The notes under the pieces were generated by a model that saw only the letters and a program-made list of their open reading frames with translations, had not been told where the DNA came from and did no database searches. Positions 46,515 through 55,508 of a stretch of DNA of 64,000 bases are shown one piece after another. This DNA is from Kordiimonas gwangyangensis DSM 19435 = JCM 12864. Its GTDB lineage: Bacteria > Pseudomonadota > Alphaproteobacteria > Sphingomonadales > Kordiimonadaceae. Where the stretch lies: the NCBI RefSeq assembly GCF_000375545.1, contig NZ_AQXF01000007.1, positions 103,530 through 167,529 of the forward strand, in the 5' to 3' direction. The stretch's first letter is position 1; each line of letters opens with the position of its first letter. A program made the translations under genes and the position numbers.

Positions 46515-47564
46515 ATGAATGCTAATCCGAGTATCAAGCCCGATGCCACGCTGATGTACCGCGAAGCGCAGGAGGCCAGCCATGTGGTTGCCCGCCAACT
46601 GGCTGAGAATGAGGCCACCATGGTAGCGCTTGGTGAAAAGCTGCGGGCGATGAAACCCCGCGCGGTTGTAACCTGTGCGCGCGGCAGCTCGGACCATGCC
46701 GCCATGTTCGCCAAATATGTGATTGAGACCCAACTTGGCCTGCTCGTTTCTAGTGCCGCACCTTCTGTAAGCTCAGTATATGCCGCAAAGCAGATGCTCG
46801 GCGGTGCTGTGTTCATCGCCATTTCCCAGTCCGGCAAAAGCCCCGACCTTGTGCGCACGGCGGAAGCCGCCAAGGCAAGCGGCGCTTATGTGGTTGCGCT
46901 TGTGAATGTGACGGCCTCCCCGCTCGCGGAACTGGCGGACACAGTCATCCCGCTTTATGCCGGGCCAGAGAAGAGCGTGGCCGCAACCAAAAGCTATATC
47001 GCGTCACTGAGTGCGGTGCTGCAGCTTGTTGCACACTGGGCGGATGATGCACACCTTAAGGCAACCATCACCACCCTGCCCGCAAAGCTGAAACAGGCGT
47101 GGGACAAGGACTGGTCGGCTGCGCTTGATACCCTCCATGACGCGCGCAACTTCTTTGTCGTGGGCCGGGGTGCAGGGTTTGGCGTCGCGCTTGAAGCTGC
47201 ACTGAAGTTCAAGGAAACATGCGGCCTGCACGCCGAAGCCTATTCGGCGGCGGAAGTGAAGCACGGCCCCATGGCCATCGTGAATGCAGGCTTTCCCGTA
47301 CTGGTGTTCAGCCAGAACGATGAAACCCGCAAAGGCGTTGAGGACATCGTGGCAGACTTCGCCGCACGCGGCGCCAAGGTGATGACAGCAGGATTTAGCG
47401 CTGACGGCACCACCACCCTGCCAACAGTGGAGGACGCAGACGCAGTGATCGAACCCGTGCTGTTCATCCAGAGTTTCTACAAGATGGCGAACGCACTGTC
47501 GGTCGCGCGCGGCTACAACCCTGATGAGCCACCGCACCTCAATAAAGTGACGGAGACGGTCTGA
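46515..47564 (+). CDS. nagB-II: Isomerizing glucosamine-6-phosphate deaminase, SIS-type (NagB-II)
   Basis: 349 residues with two SIS domains, resembling the isomerase half of glucosamine-6-P synthase: VVTCARGSSDHAAMFAKYVIE, FIAISQSGKSPDLVRTAEAAK, NFFVVGRGAGFGVALEAALKFKETCGLHAEAYSAAEVKHGPMAIV and the C-terminal lysine in YNPDEPPHLNKVTETV. It converts glucosamine-6-P to fructose-6-P and ammonia. ATGs at 46497 and 46500 overlap the GntR stop and are alternative starts. The ATG at 46515 is chosen for a GAGAGA site and the usual family N-terminus. The stop overlaps nagA (TGATG). Confidence 0.9.
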   Translation: MNANPSIKPDATLMYREAQEASHVVARQLAENEATMVALGEKLRAMKPRAVVTCARGSSDHAAMFAKYVIETQLGLLVSSAAPSVSSVYAAKQMLGGAVFIAISQSGKSPDLVRTAEAAKASGAYVVALVNVTASPLAELADTVIPLYAGPEKSVAATKSYIASLSAVLQLVAHWADDAHLKATITTLPAKLKQAWDKDWSAALDTLHDARNFFVVGRGAGFGVALEAALKFKETCGLHAEAYSAAEVKHGPMAIVNAGFPVLVFSQNDETRKGVEDIVADFAARGAKVMTAGFSADGTTTLPTVEDADAVIEPVLFIQSFYKMANALSVARGYNPDEPPHLNKVTETV

Positions 47565-48712
47565 TGCCATTTGCACTGACCGACTGCCGCCTGTTCCTTG
47601 GTTCACGCTGGACTGATCTGATCTCGCTGATCATCGACGGCGGCGTGATCACGGAACTGAGAAAAACCGCGGAACTGCCGGATGGCATCGAGCGTGTCTC
47701 GCTTGGCGGCAAGATCCTCATGCCCGGCTTTATAGACGTGCAGGTGAACGGTGGCGGCGGCGTGCTGTTCAACGATGAACCCACCGTGGACGGCATCAAG
47801 AAAATTGCCGCCGCGCACCGCAAGTTTGGCACCACGGGGCTTTTGCCCACGCTCATCAGCGACGACCTTGCGGTTGTCGACAAGGCCATGCGGGCTGTCG
47901 AACAAGCGATTGAAGAGGGCGTGCCCGGCATCCTGGGCATCCACATCGAAGGACCGTTCCTGAACGCGGTGAAAAAAGGTGTGCATGATGCGGGCAAGTT
48001 TCGTGCAATCGACGAGGACGCCTTCAAGCTGCTGACCTCACTCAAGCGCGGCATTACCCATGTGACCATCGCGCCCGAGAAAACCACGCCAGAGATGATC
48101 AAGCGATTGACGGACGCAGGTGTCATCCTGTCCGCGGGCCACACAGGCGCAACCTATGAGGAAACGAGTGCCGCACTGCAGGCTGGCGTGCGCGGTTTCA
48201 CCCACCTTTATAACGCCATGACCGGCCTTGAAAGCCGCGCACCCGGCGTGGTGGGCGCGGCGCTTGAGAGCCGCACAGCATTCGCGGGCATCATTGTTGA
48301 CGGTTTCCATGTGCATAAGGCAGCGCTGAATGTGGCGCTTCACGCCAAGGGCACAGACCACCTAATGCTGGTGACCGACGCGATGCCAAGTGTGGGCGCA
48401 AAGGACAAGAATTTCACCCTGCAGGGCCGTGCCGTCACAGTCACCGGCGGGCGCTGCACCGCGCCTGACGGAACGCTCGCAGGCTCGGACCTCGATATGG
48501 CGTCGGCGGTCCGGAACACACACCGCATGCTAGGCCTGCCGGTTGAGGCTGCCGCGAAGATGGCCAGCGCAAGCCCAGCCGCCTTCCTGAAAATCGACCG
48601 TGAAGTGGGCCACATCCGCGCAGGGCAACGCGCTGACCTGGTGGCGCTTGATGACGATATTACCGTCCAGCAGGTCTGGATCGGGGGGACCCCGTTTGGG
48701 GCCGAGAAGTAA
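47564..48712 (+). CDS. nagA: N-acetylglucosamine-6-phosphate deacetylase
   Basis: 382-residue amidohydrolase. It has MPGFIDVQVNGGGGVLFND, the metal ligand Glu in GILGIHIEGPFLN, His in LSAGHTGATYEE and GFTHLYNAMTGLESRAPG, and the catalytic Asp in LMLVTDAMPSVG. The C-terminal RAGQRADLVALDDDITVQQVWIGG is typical of the family. It deacetylates GlcNAc-6-P ahead of NagB-II. It overlaps nagB by one base. Confidence 0.96.
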   Translation: MPFALTDCRLFLGSRWTDLISLIIDGGVITELRKTAELPDGIERVSLGGKILMPGFIDVQVNGGGGVLFNDEPTVDGIKKIAAAHRKFGTTGLLPTLISDDLAVVDKAMRAVEQAIEEGVPGILGIHIEGPFLNAVKKGVHDAGKFRAIDEDAFKLLTSLKRGITHVTIAPEKTTPEMIKRLTDAGVILSAGHTGATYEETSAALQAGVRGFTHLYNAMTGLESRAPGVVGAALESRTAFAGIIVDGFHVHKAALNVALHAKGTDHLMLVTDAMPSVGAKDKNFTLQGRAVTVTGGRCTAPDGTLAGSDLDMASAVRNTHRMLGLPVEAAAKMASASPAAFLKIDREVGHIRAGQRADLVALDDDITVQQVWIGGTPFGAEK

Positions 48713-48743
48713 AATGGGAATTGGGGACAAGGAGAAAAGCGTG

Positions 48744-50054
48744 ATGGACGCGACATTACCCATGGGGGAGAAACGGGCTGGCACAGTCCTGCCGATGGCG
48801 ATCATCGGCCTGTTGTTTTTTATTTTCGGCTTCGTGACCTGGCTGAACGGCGCGCTGATCCCGTTCCTGCAGATCATCTGCCACCTGAATGAGTTTCAGG
48901 CATTTTTTGTCACCACCGCCTTCTATTTCGCCTATTTCATCATGGCGTTCCCGATGTCGCTGGTGCTTGCAAAAACAGGTTACCGAAACGGTATGGCGCT
49001 TGGCCTTGCCATCATGGTGGTGGGGGCGCTCCTATTCATCCCGGCGGCGCTCATGGCGAGCTATCCGATGTTCCTCGTGGGCCTGTTTGTGCTTGGCACC
49101 GGCCTCACGATTTTGCAGACGGCGTCGAACCCCTATGTGGTGCTACTAGGCCCCAAGGAAAGTGCGGCCACACGCATCAGCATCATGGGCCTGATCAACA
49201 AGGGTGCCGGGGTGATTGTGCCAATGGTGTTCGCCGCCCTCATCTTCTCGGATCTCGGCGACACATCGCCGGCGGCCCTTGAAGCACTCACGGCGGCAGA
49301 GCTGCAGGCGCTCTCTGAAAAGCTCATCATGCCTTATCTCTATATGGCAGGCGCGCTGGCTGCACTAATTGCACTGGTCAAGTTTTCCCCGCTGCCGCAC
49401 ATTGAGGCGGAAGAGGACCCGCAGGCTCCCGCTGGCGAGAAACAGGGCATCCTGCAGTTCCCGCAAGTGGTGCTGGGTGCCATTGGCATTTTCGCTTATG
49501 TGGGTGTTGAGGTGATTGCCGGTGACAGCATTGGCCTCTTTGGCAAGAAACTGGGTGTCACCCAGTTTGCCACCCTCACCAGTTACACCATGGTGTGCAT
49601 GACCATTGGCTATATCATTGGCGTGACCTGTATCCCGAAACTGATCAGCCAGAAACAGGCTCTGCTGGGCTCAGCAGTTGCTGGCACGCTCTGTGTGCTG
49701 GGCGTGGTTTTCGGCTCCACCGAAAGCCATGGGCTGTCGGAAATCCTGATTGGCTGGGCTGGCATTGCAACTGTGCCAAACGCTGTGATGTTCGTGGCGC
49801 TGATGGGCCTCGCGCACGCGCTGGTGTGGCCCGCGCTGTGGCCGCTGGCGCTTGATGGCCTTGGCAAGTTCACACCGCAAGGCTCCGCACTCCTGATCAT
49901 GGGTATCGCAGGTGGCGCCATCCTGCCGCCGGTGCTGGGCGGCCTCGCAGCAAGCCTTGGCGACATGCAGCCCGCCTATTGGCTCTGCCTGCCGTGTTAC
50001 CTCTACATCTGGTTCTATGCGGTGAAGGGCCACACCCTCAGGGCCTGGAAATAA
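48744..50054 (+). CDS. nagP: MFS sugar permease, FucP/NagP type
   Basis: 436 residues, 12 membrane helices. The opening VLPMAIIGLLFFIFGFVTWLNGALIPFLQIICHLNEFQAFFVTTAFYFAYFIMAFP is the FucP/GlcP signature, and LTILQTASNPYVVLLGP is the conserved mid-region. Members beside nag genes import GlcNAc across the inner membrane (NagP), while relatives take glucose, galactose or fucose, so the GlcNAc assignment relies on the operon. The start at 48744 follows AAGGAG; the frame is open further upstream inside nagA. A terminator follows. Confidence 0.9.
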   Translation: MDATLPMGEKRAGTVLPMAIIGLLFFIFGFVTWLNGALIPFLQIICHLNEFQAFFVTTAFYFAYFIMAFPMSLVLAKTGYRNGMALGLAIMVVGALLFIPAALMASYPMFLVGLFVLGTGLTILQTASNPYVVLLGPKESAATRISIMGLINKGAGVIVPMVFAALIFSDLGDTSPAALEALTAAELQALSEKLIMPYLYMAGALAALIALVKFSPLPHIEAEEDPQAPAGEKQGILQFPQVVLGAIGIFAYVGVEVIAGDSIGLFGKKLGVTQFATLTSYTMVCMTIGYIIGVTCIPKLISQKQALLGSAVAGTLCVLGVVFGSTESHGLSEILIGWAGIATVPNAVMFVALMGLAHALVWPALWPLALDGLGKFTPQGSALLIMGIAGGAILPPVLGGLAASLGDMQPAYWLCLPCYLYIWFYAVKGHTLRAWK

Positions 50055-50070
50055 GCCCCAAAAAAACACA

Positions 50071-50100
50071 AAAGGCCGCGAGTTTTGCGGCCTTTCCTTT
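50071..50100. terminator. Terminator between nagP and phnA
   Basis: Nine-bp arms AAAGGCCGC/GCGGCCTTT with a seven-base loop and T/A-rich flanks, between convergent genes, so it probably works both ways. Confidence 0.88.
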
Positions 50101-50116
50101 TAGCTCGATCGGGCAG

Positions 50117-50449
50117 TTATACCTTCTTCACGAACTCGGACTTCAGGCCCATCTGACCGAAACCGTCGATCTTGCAGTCGATATCATGGTCGCCGTCCAC
50201 AAGGCGGATGTTTTTCACCTTCGTGCCCACTTTCACGACGTTCGAGGAGCCCTTGACCTTGAGGTCCTTGATCACCGTCACCGTGTCGCCGTCCGCGAGC
50301 GCATTACCGACCGCGTCGGTGATGACCTTGGCGGTCTCAACTTCGCTTCCCGCTGCCCATTCGTGCGCACACTCGGGGCACACCAGCATTGGCCCGTCCT
50401 CATAGGTATAAGGCGAGGTACATTTTGGGCAGGGCGGCAATTCACTCAT
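50117..50449 (-). CDS. phnA: PhnA (YjdM) zinc-ribbon protein
   Basis: 110 residues. The N-terminal zinc ribbon has four cysteines (CPKC...CPEC) in [27 protein letters not shown]. The SH3-like C-terminal domain contains [42 protein letters not shown]. The name comes from early phosphonate-locus annotation; the role is unclear and is not phosphonoacetate hydrolase. No phosphonate genes are nearby. Confidence 0.95.
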   Translation of the reverse strand: MSELPPCPKCTSPYTYEDGPMLVCPECAHEWAAGSEVETAKVITDAVGNALADGDTVTVIKDLKVKGSSNVVKVGTKVKNIRLVDGDHDIDCKIDGFGQMGLKSEFVKKV

Positions 50450-50562
50450 GACAAGTCCTTTCTAAAAGCATCCCCTTCTATAAGCACCTGAGAAAACTGG
50501 TACAATTGTTAAGTTTGCCGCAGGTCGGCCTGCTTATTGACGCGAGAGTGGTTTTAATATAG

Positions 50563-50574
50563 GTTGATATCAAC
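50563..50574. promoter_or_regulatory. 12-bp palindrome GTTGATATCAAC before the DUF1428 gene
   Basis: A perfect 12-bp dyad, 24 bases upstream of the ATG and flanked by TATA-like bases, so it would overlap the promoter or start of transcription. The cognate regulator is unknown; none lies adjacent. Confidence 0.45.
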
Positions 50575-50598
50575 ATATAAACGACAGGGAGTTGAAAA

Positions 50599-50952
50599 AT
50601 GACATATGTTGATGGGTACCTCATCCCGGTGCCGACCGCCAAAAAGGCGGACTATCTGGCGCTCGCCAAAACTGCGGCGGTGGTGTTCAAGGACCATGGT
50701 GCGCTGACGGTTGTTGAATGCTGGGGCGACGATGTGCCGGACGGCAAGGTTACATCCTTCCCGATGGCAGTGAAAAAGACCGACGATGAAACCGTGGTTT
50801 TTTCCTGGATTACCTGGCCCTCCAAGGAAGTCCGCGACAGCGGCATGAAGGCTGCGATGGAAGACCCGCGCATGGATATGGACATGTCCAATATGCCGTT
50901 TGACGGCCAGCGCATGATCTTTGGCGGCTTTGTAGCCATGCTGGAGGAATAG
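50599..50952 (+). CDS. DUF1428 (YbaA-like) protein
   Basis: 117 residues: YVDGYLIPVPTAKKADYLALAKTAAVVFKDHGALTVVECWGDDVPDGKVTSFPMAVKKTDDETVVFSWITWPSKEVRDSGMKAAMEDPRM is the whole conserved DUF1428 core, a dimeric alpha/beta-barrel fold. The function is unknown; a role in stress response is only suggested. GGGAG lies before the ATG. It is three bases upstream of the PhnB-like gene, so the two form an operon. Confidence 0.93.
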   Translation: MTYVDGYLIPVPTAKKADYLALAKTAAVVFKDHGALTVVECWGDDVPDGKVTSFPMAVKKTDDETVVFSWITWPSKEVRDSGMKAAMEDPRMDMDMSNMPFDGQRMIFGGFVAMLEE

Positions 50953-50955
50953 CGC

Positions 50956-51438
50956 ATGAAGCTCAAAGCACCCATCATGCCGTGCCTGTGGTTCGACGGT
51001 AACGCAGAGGAAGCAGCGAAGTTCTACACCTCGATCTTCGCGGATTCGAAGATCACCAACATCTCCCACTACCCGAGCGAAGGGCAGGACAAACATGGCA
51101 GCGAGCCCGGCAAGGTCATGACCGTCATTTTCGAGCTCGGCGGTCAGAAATTCATGGGCCTCAATGGCGGACCACATTTCAAATTCAGCGAAGCCATTTC
51201 CATGTGCATCATGTGCGACACTCAAGAAGAGATCGACTATTTCTGGGATGCGCTGACGGCTGATGGCGGCCATGAGGTTGAGTGTGGCTGGCTCAAGGAC
51301 AAGTTTGGCCTGTCGTGGCAGGTTGTGCCTGCCAACATTGCCGAACTCATTGGTGGTGACCCGGCACGCTCAAGCCGCGTGATGCAGGTGGTGATGAGCT
51401 CCAAGAAGCTGAACATCGCCGCCATGGAAGCCGCCTGA
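50956..51438 (+). CDS. PhnB-like glyoxalase-fold protein
   Basis: 160 residues of the VOC/PhnB superfamily: IMPCLWFDGNAEEAAKFYTSIFADSKI, FMGLNGGPHFKFSEAISMCIMCDTQEEIDYFWDALTADGGHEVECGWLKDKFGLSWQVVPANI. The 3-demethylubiquinone methyltransferase label often given to this family is unsupported. It may be a metal-dependent lyase or an antibiotic-binding relative. Cotranscribed with the DUF1428 gene; a terminator follows. Confidence 0.92.
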   Translation: MKLKAPIMPCLWFDGNAEEAAKFYTSIFADSKITNISHYPSEGQDKHGSEPGKVMTVIFELGGQKFMGLNGGPHFKFSEAISMCIMCDTQEEIDYFWDALTADGGHEVECGWLKDKFGLSWQVVPANIAELIGGDPARSSRVMQVVMSSKKLNIAAMEAA

Positions 51439-51457
51439 GCCCAAACACGCGCAAAGT

Positions 51458-51487
51458 AAAAAAGGGTGGCAACCGCCACCCTTTTCT
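51458..51487. terminator. Terminator between PhnB-like and GH20 genes
   Basis: GGGTGGC/GCCACCC stem with a four-base loop, A-rich left and T-rich right flanks, between convergent genes; probably bidirectional. Confidence 0.9.
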
Positions 51488-51493
51488 TTTGCT

Positions 51494-53806
51494 TTATTCA
51501 CTGCGGGTAAGCGTCACCCAATCAAGCGCCCAGAGGGGTTCATAGTGGTGTGCGGCCACATGGAAACAGAGCGACTGGGCATCAGCCGCCTCAGCTGGCA
51601 GCGGTGCTTCAAGGGTGGTGACCCCAAAGCTTTTTGCAGCCTCGGCGAGCGGCAAGCGCGCGAGTTCAGCGCCTGTGTCGCAGCTGTCCTTGTAGACAAC
51701 AATTTCACCCACCTCAGACTGCGACTCTTTCAGCTCCACCTGTTCAATCAAATCCCCGATCTGGAAGTTATAGGGCAGATTGCCGACGCTTATCTTGATA
51801 CCCGTTACGCCATCCATCGCAGGTGCTTCATAAACCCAGCAGGGTTTGACGATATCAACGAGGAAGTTGGCGCGCTCACCTTCGCGCGGCCAGTCATCAT
51901 CCAGTTTGATCGCTAGCTTGGCACTGCAAAGTGTGAGCTCATCCTCGTGCCGGAACACGCGACTGGCCCAATCGAGCTTTTGCTCGCGTGCGTGAGATAG
52001 GGCATTGCCTTCATAGAATGCTGCCGCGCGCACCACAGCATCGTCCCCAAGCGTGAGCGGCGTGTCATAAATCAGGCTATCCGCCGTCGGCGCGCGGCCA
52101 TCCAAAGTGTAGCGAATGGCACCCTGCCCTGACTGGGTATCCAGCGTGACGGTGTGTTTGCCGCCTTCTGCCGATTGCACATCAAAGCGCACAGCAAAAG
52201 CGCTGTCAGACGCGTGAAGCCCAAGCGCCTCCAGCCGTGCCATATGCGGCATCAGGCGGCGGGCAAAATCGTCAAACGGTTTGGCGCCTTCAGGTGACCA
52301 TGTGCGCTCCGCGAGCGCCAGACCGCGCGGGAACGCCATTTTCTCCACCCGCTTCTCGGTGCGCATATGTTCGGTAAATACCGTGAACTGTGCGCCAAGC
52401 ACCGCTTTTTTCTCATCTTCAGACAGCCCCTCGAACGGGTCAAAGTCATAGACGTCCTGAAGCGTCTGCACATGGTCACGCCCCGGCGGCTCGTCGGGCA
52501 GGTAGCTTTGGCGGTAGTCGGTATAATAAATCGGGCTTGGGGCCATCACCACCTGACGGCCTGCTTTCGCGGCCTCAATCCCGCCCTTGATGCCACGCCA
52601 TGACATAATGGCGCTATCAGCGATCGAGCCGCCTTCAAGAATTTCATCCCAGCCGATCAGCCTGCGGCCGCGCTCCGCCAGATAATTCGCGAAATGGCGG
52701 GTGAAATAGGCCTGGATTTCATGCACATCCTCAATGCCCAGTTCTTCCATGCGTTCCTTGATGCGCGCGGAATTTTCCCACTGCTTGGTCGCGACCTCGT
52801 CACCGCCAATGTGCACAAACTTGCCCGGGAAAAGCGCGAGTACTTCGTCCATCACATCCTCAAGGAAAGTGATGGTCTCATCCTCGAGGTTGAAGGTGCT
52901 GTAGTAGATACCCCAGTCGGAGGAGACGGCCTCAACCGGCTCCGTGCCGAACTCAGGGTAGGCGACAACCGCGGCAGAGGCATGGCCGGGCAGGTCAATT
53001 TCCGGCACGACGGTGATGAAACGCTCCGCGGCGTAGGCCACCACTTCCTTCACTTCTTCCTGTGTGTAGAAGCCGCCATAAAGGCGCGGTTCACCGGTGG
53101 CGGGGTCAATGTCCGCACGCGGTGCATCACCTGCCGGCACACGCCATGCGCCAACTTCCGTCAGACGCGGGTATTTTTTGATTTCAATACGCCAGCCCTG
53201 ATCATCCGTCAGGTGCCAGTGGAACACATTCATCTTGTGAACCGCGAGCCAGTCGATGAAGTTTTTGACAAAGTCGACGGTGCGGAAATGGCGGCTGACG
53301 TCGAGCATAGCACCACGCCATTCAAGGCGCGGACTGTCGTCAATGTTGACATAGGGCAACAGGACCTGGCCTTCCGCCTCACGCGCCAACTGCCAAAGCG
53401 ACATCGCACCATAGAAGAAGCCCGCGTCGCTTGAGGCGGCAATCGTTACGCCCGTTTCATCTACTGTGAGGGTATAGCCTTCGCTCGGCAGCTCATCACC
53501 CGCAGCCACAAAGCGAACAGCGGCAGCACCATCTGTCGACACCGAGGCTTTGACATTCGTCGTAAGCGCCAGCTTTTCAGCCAGATACTGCGCCGTAAGC
53601 GCTATACGCTCGTCTCCTGCAGGCACAGCGATAGTCGCACTTGTTGGCAGCACAAACGCACCTGCGGTTGTTGAAAGCTTGGCAGGAGCCGGGATGATGG
53701 CGGGCGCAGGTGCCTCGAGCGCTGCTTCCTGTTTCTCGCCGCACGAGGTGAGTAGCAGCCCCGCACCCACCACTGCTGCAACCATACCCAAAAGCTTTGT
53801 CTTCAT
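51494..53806 (-). CDS. Lipoprotein beta-N-acetylhexosaminidase, GH20
   Basis: 770 residues with a lipobox (LLTSC, Cys22), so probably anchored in the envelope. A GH20b domain (about 40-165) precedes the catalytic barrel, which has RLEWRGAMLDVSRHF, HLTDDQGWRIEIKKYP, EIDLPGHASA and the catalytic Asp336-Glu337 in VHIGGDEVATKQW. The C-terminal region looks like a chitobiase-type FN3/FIVAR-like module (YTLDGRAPT...). It releases GlcNAc from chito-oligosaccharides or other glycans, supplying nagP. The start follows GGGGGAAG and gives the lipoprotein signal. Confidence 0.94.
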   Translation of the reverse strand: MKTKLLGMVAAVVGAGLLLTSCGEKQEAALEAPAPAIIPAPAKLSTTAGAFVLPTSATIAVPAGDERIALTAQYLAEKLALTTNVKASVSTDGAAAVRFVAAGDELPSEGYTLTVDETGVTIAASSDAGFFYGAMSLWQLAREAEGQVLLPYVNIDDSPRLEWRGAMLDVSRHFRTVDFVKNFIDWLAVHKMNVFHWHLTDDQGWRIEIKKYPRLTEVGAWRVPAGDAPRADIDPATGEPRLYGGFYTQEEVKEVVAYAAERFITVVPEIDLPGHASAAVVAYPEFGTEPVEAVSSDWGIYYSTFNLEDETITFLEDVMDEVLALFPGKFVHIGGDEVATKQWENSARIKERMEELGIEDVHEIQAYFTRHFANYLAERGRRLIGWDEILEGGSIADSAIMSWRGIKGGIEAAKAGRQVVMAPSPIYYTDYRQSYLPDEPPGRDHVQTLQDVYDFDPFEGLSEDEKKAVLGAQFTVFTEHMRTEKRVEKMAFPRGLALAERTWSPEGAKPFDDFARRLMPHMARLEALGLHASDSAFAVRFDVQSAEGGKHTVTLDTQSGQGAIRYTLDGRAPTADSLIYDTPLTLGDDAVVRAAAFYEGNALSHAREQKLDWASRVFRHEDELTLCSAKLAIKLDDDWPREGERANFLVDIVKPCWVYEAPAMDGVTGIKISVGNLPYNFQIGDLIEQVELKESQSEVGEIVVYKDSCDTGAELARLPLAEAAKSFGVTTLEAPLPAEAADAQSLCFHVAAHHYEPLWALDWVTLTRSE

Positions 53807-53986
53807 CTTTCTTCCCCCGGCAACTGCCAAACAAAATTCTATCGGTCAAAAAAATGGGCGATGCAGTGTCCTGCACCGCCCAGTTCCCCAATAATCAGCC
53901 GAATTCGACTGATTGGCTGGAAACAGGTCCCTCAGGGAGGTCATACCCGGGACCCGCGACCAACTTCATAAGCGCCGCAAAACGCG

Positions 53987-55501
53987 CTAATTCTTCAGGC
54001 GCTTCAGGTAGGCATCATGCGGCATGGTAGCCGCGAGCGCCTGTTCACCCATATTTTTTATCGCCCCAAAAAGGCCAGCCTCTGCCGCATCCGCGAGGCC
54101 AAACTGCAGTTTCGGGTAATGCTGCATGCCGTAGAGGATGTAGCGGTAGTTCTCATCCGAGAAGGTGGTCGAAAAACTGCCTGCGAGGTCATGGAACTCA
54201 CAAATCTTGTGCCGCCACACGTCAAGCTGCGCTTCAAGCCACGGTGTCTCCCTTACCGTTGCGGGGGCAGCACGCCAGAAGTCGCTGTCGTCCCGGTCGG
54301 TCAGGCAATAGTGCAGCACGATGAACTGCTTGAGGTCCTGATAGAACCCACGCATCAGGCGGTTGAAACTATCACGGCTTGCCTGCGACGGCGTGTCCGC
54401 GAGCAAGTGTGTGCCCATCAGGCCAGCGGCCAGGTTGATAAGGTGAAGCCCGGTCGATTCCAGCGGCTCGATGAAGCCGCCCGCAAGGCCCGTGGCAATG
54501 CAGTTGCCAATCCAGAATTCTTCCCGGCAGCCCACCTTCATGTTGAGGTGCGTGCATTTGAGCACATTCGACTGTGGCCCGAGGAAAGCCCTCAGTTCCG
54601 CCTCCGCCTCATCATTCGAGAGGCGGTTTCCGTCATAGACATAACCCGTACCCTGCCGGTTCGTCAGGTCGATCTGCCATGCCCAACCATTCGTGAGCGC
54701 AGTTGCCGTCGTATAGGGTTTCGGTGCCTCGCCTTCCATCAACTCCCGCTGGATCGCCACTGCCTTGTTGCACGGCAGTGCGTCAGTAAAAGAGTTCCAG
54801 TTACCCGCCTTCAGCTTGTCTATGAGCAGCCCACGGAAACCAGTGCAGTCGATAAAAACGTCACCCTCAAAACGCCGATCGCCCGCCATTACGGCCTTGA
54901 TGTTTTCGTCCTCGACCTCAGCGTCTGTGATCGTCGCTTCCACGTGGGTAACCCCGGCCTCGACCGCCTTGCGGCGGAGGAAACGCGCGAGCAACGTCGC
55001 ATCGATATGGTAGCCGTAAGGCACCACGCCTTGGTACGCGGGCGAATTGGGGCCTTTGGGGCCATGGCCTTTGCTGATAAGCGCCGCGCTCAGGCTTACG
55101 CCTTCGTCATAGCGCTCAGTGGCATCGCGCCCGGCCACCATCCAGGCACTTGAAATATCGATACCGCGCCCAAGCTTCTGTTGCTCGAACGGGTGGAAAT
55201 ATTCATGCATTTTGCCGCCGCGCGGCTTCATCCAGTTGCGGAACAGAATGCCGGTTTTGAGCGTGCCATTAGTCTCACGCAGCAGCTCTTCTTCATCAAG
55301 CCCCATCGCGGCGAAGAAGAAACGTACACTGTGCACCGTGGCCTCGCCCACACCAATGATGCCGATGTCCGGGCTTTCGATCACCGTGATGTCAAAATTC
55401 TTCTGCTCGCGGTTAAACAGGCGGTTGAGGTAAGCGGCCGTCATCCAGCCCGCGGAGCCCCCACCCACAATCACCAGCGATTTCGTCTTGTGTTCGTTCA
55501 T
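53987..55501 (-). CDS. Tryptophan halogenase-like flavoprotein (copy 1)
   Basis: 504 residues. The FAD-binding motif is VIVGGGSAGWMTAAYL (11-26), and the lysine corresponding to the catalytic Lys79 of PrnA is Lys82 in GTLKTGILF. WAWQIDL stands in place of the WxWxIP motif, and the FIEPLESTG segment with its conserved Glu is present. The fold therefore looks intact, but the Pro after WxWxI is replaced by Asp. These halogenase-like proteins recur in TonB-receptor loci, where their substrate is unknown. A GAGGG site precedes the ATG at 55501. It is seven bases downstream of copy 2, in one operon with sapC. Confidence 0.9.
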   Translation of the reverse strand: MNEHKTKSLVIVGGGSAGWMTAAYLNRLFNREQKNFDITVIESPDIGIIGVGEATVHSVRFFFAAMGLDEEELLRETNGTLKTGILFRNWMKPRGGKMHEYFHPFEQQKLGRGIDISSAWMVAGRDATERYDEGVSLSAALISKGHGPKGPNSPAYQGVVPYGYHIDATLLARFLRRKAVEAGVTHVEATITDAEVEDENIKAVMAGDRRFEGDVFIDCTGFRGLLIDKLKAGNWNSFTDALPCNKAVAIQRELMEGEAPKPYTTATALTNGWAWQIDLTNRQGTGYVYDGNRLSNDEAEAELRAFLGPQSNVLKCTHLNMKVGCREEFWIGNCIATGLAGGFIEPLESTGLHLINLAAGLMGTHLLADTPSQASRDSFNRLMRGFYQDLKQFIVLHYCLTDRDDSDFWRAAPATVRETPWLEAQLDVWRHKICEFHDLAGSFSTTFSDENYRYILYGMQHYPKLQFGLADAAEAGLFGAIKNMGEQALAATMPHDAYLKRLKN

Positions 55502-55508
55502 CACACCC

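Noticed and set aside
53890-53960. Several short dyads (AATCAG/CTGATT, GGTCCC/GGGACC) between GH20 and halogenase copy 1
   Set aside because: Arms are only six bases, there is no T run and no clear promoter. They may hold the GH20 promoter or a weak terminator, but I cannot support either.
54017-55153. 378-codon plus-strand frame opposite halogenase copy 1
   Set aside because: Shadow of a gene with FAD and catalytic motifs; no ribosome binding site.
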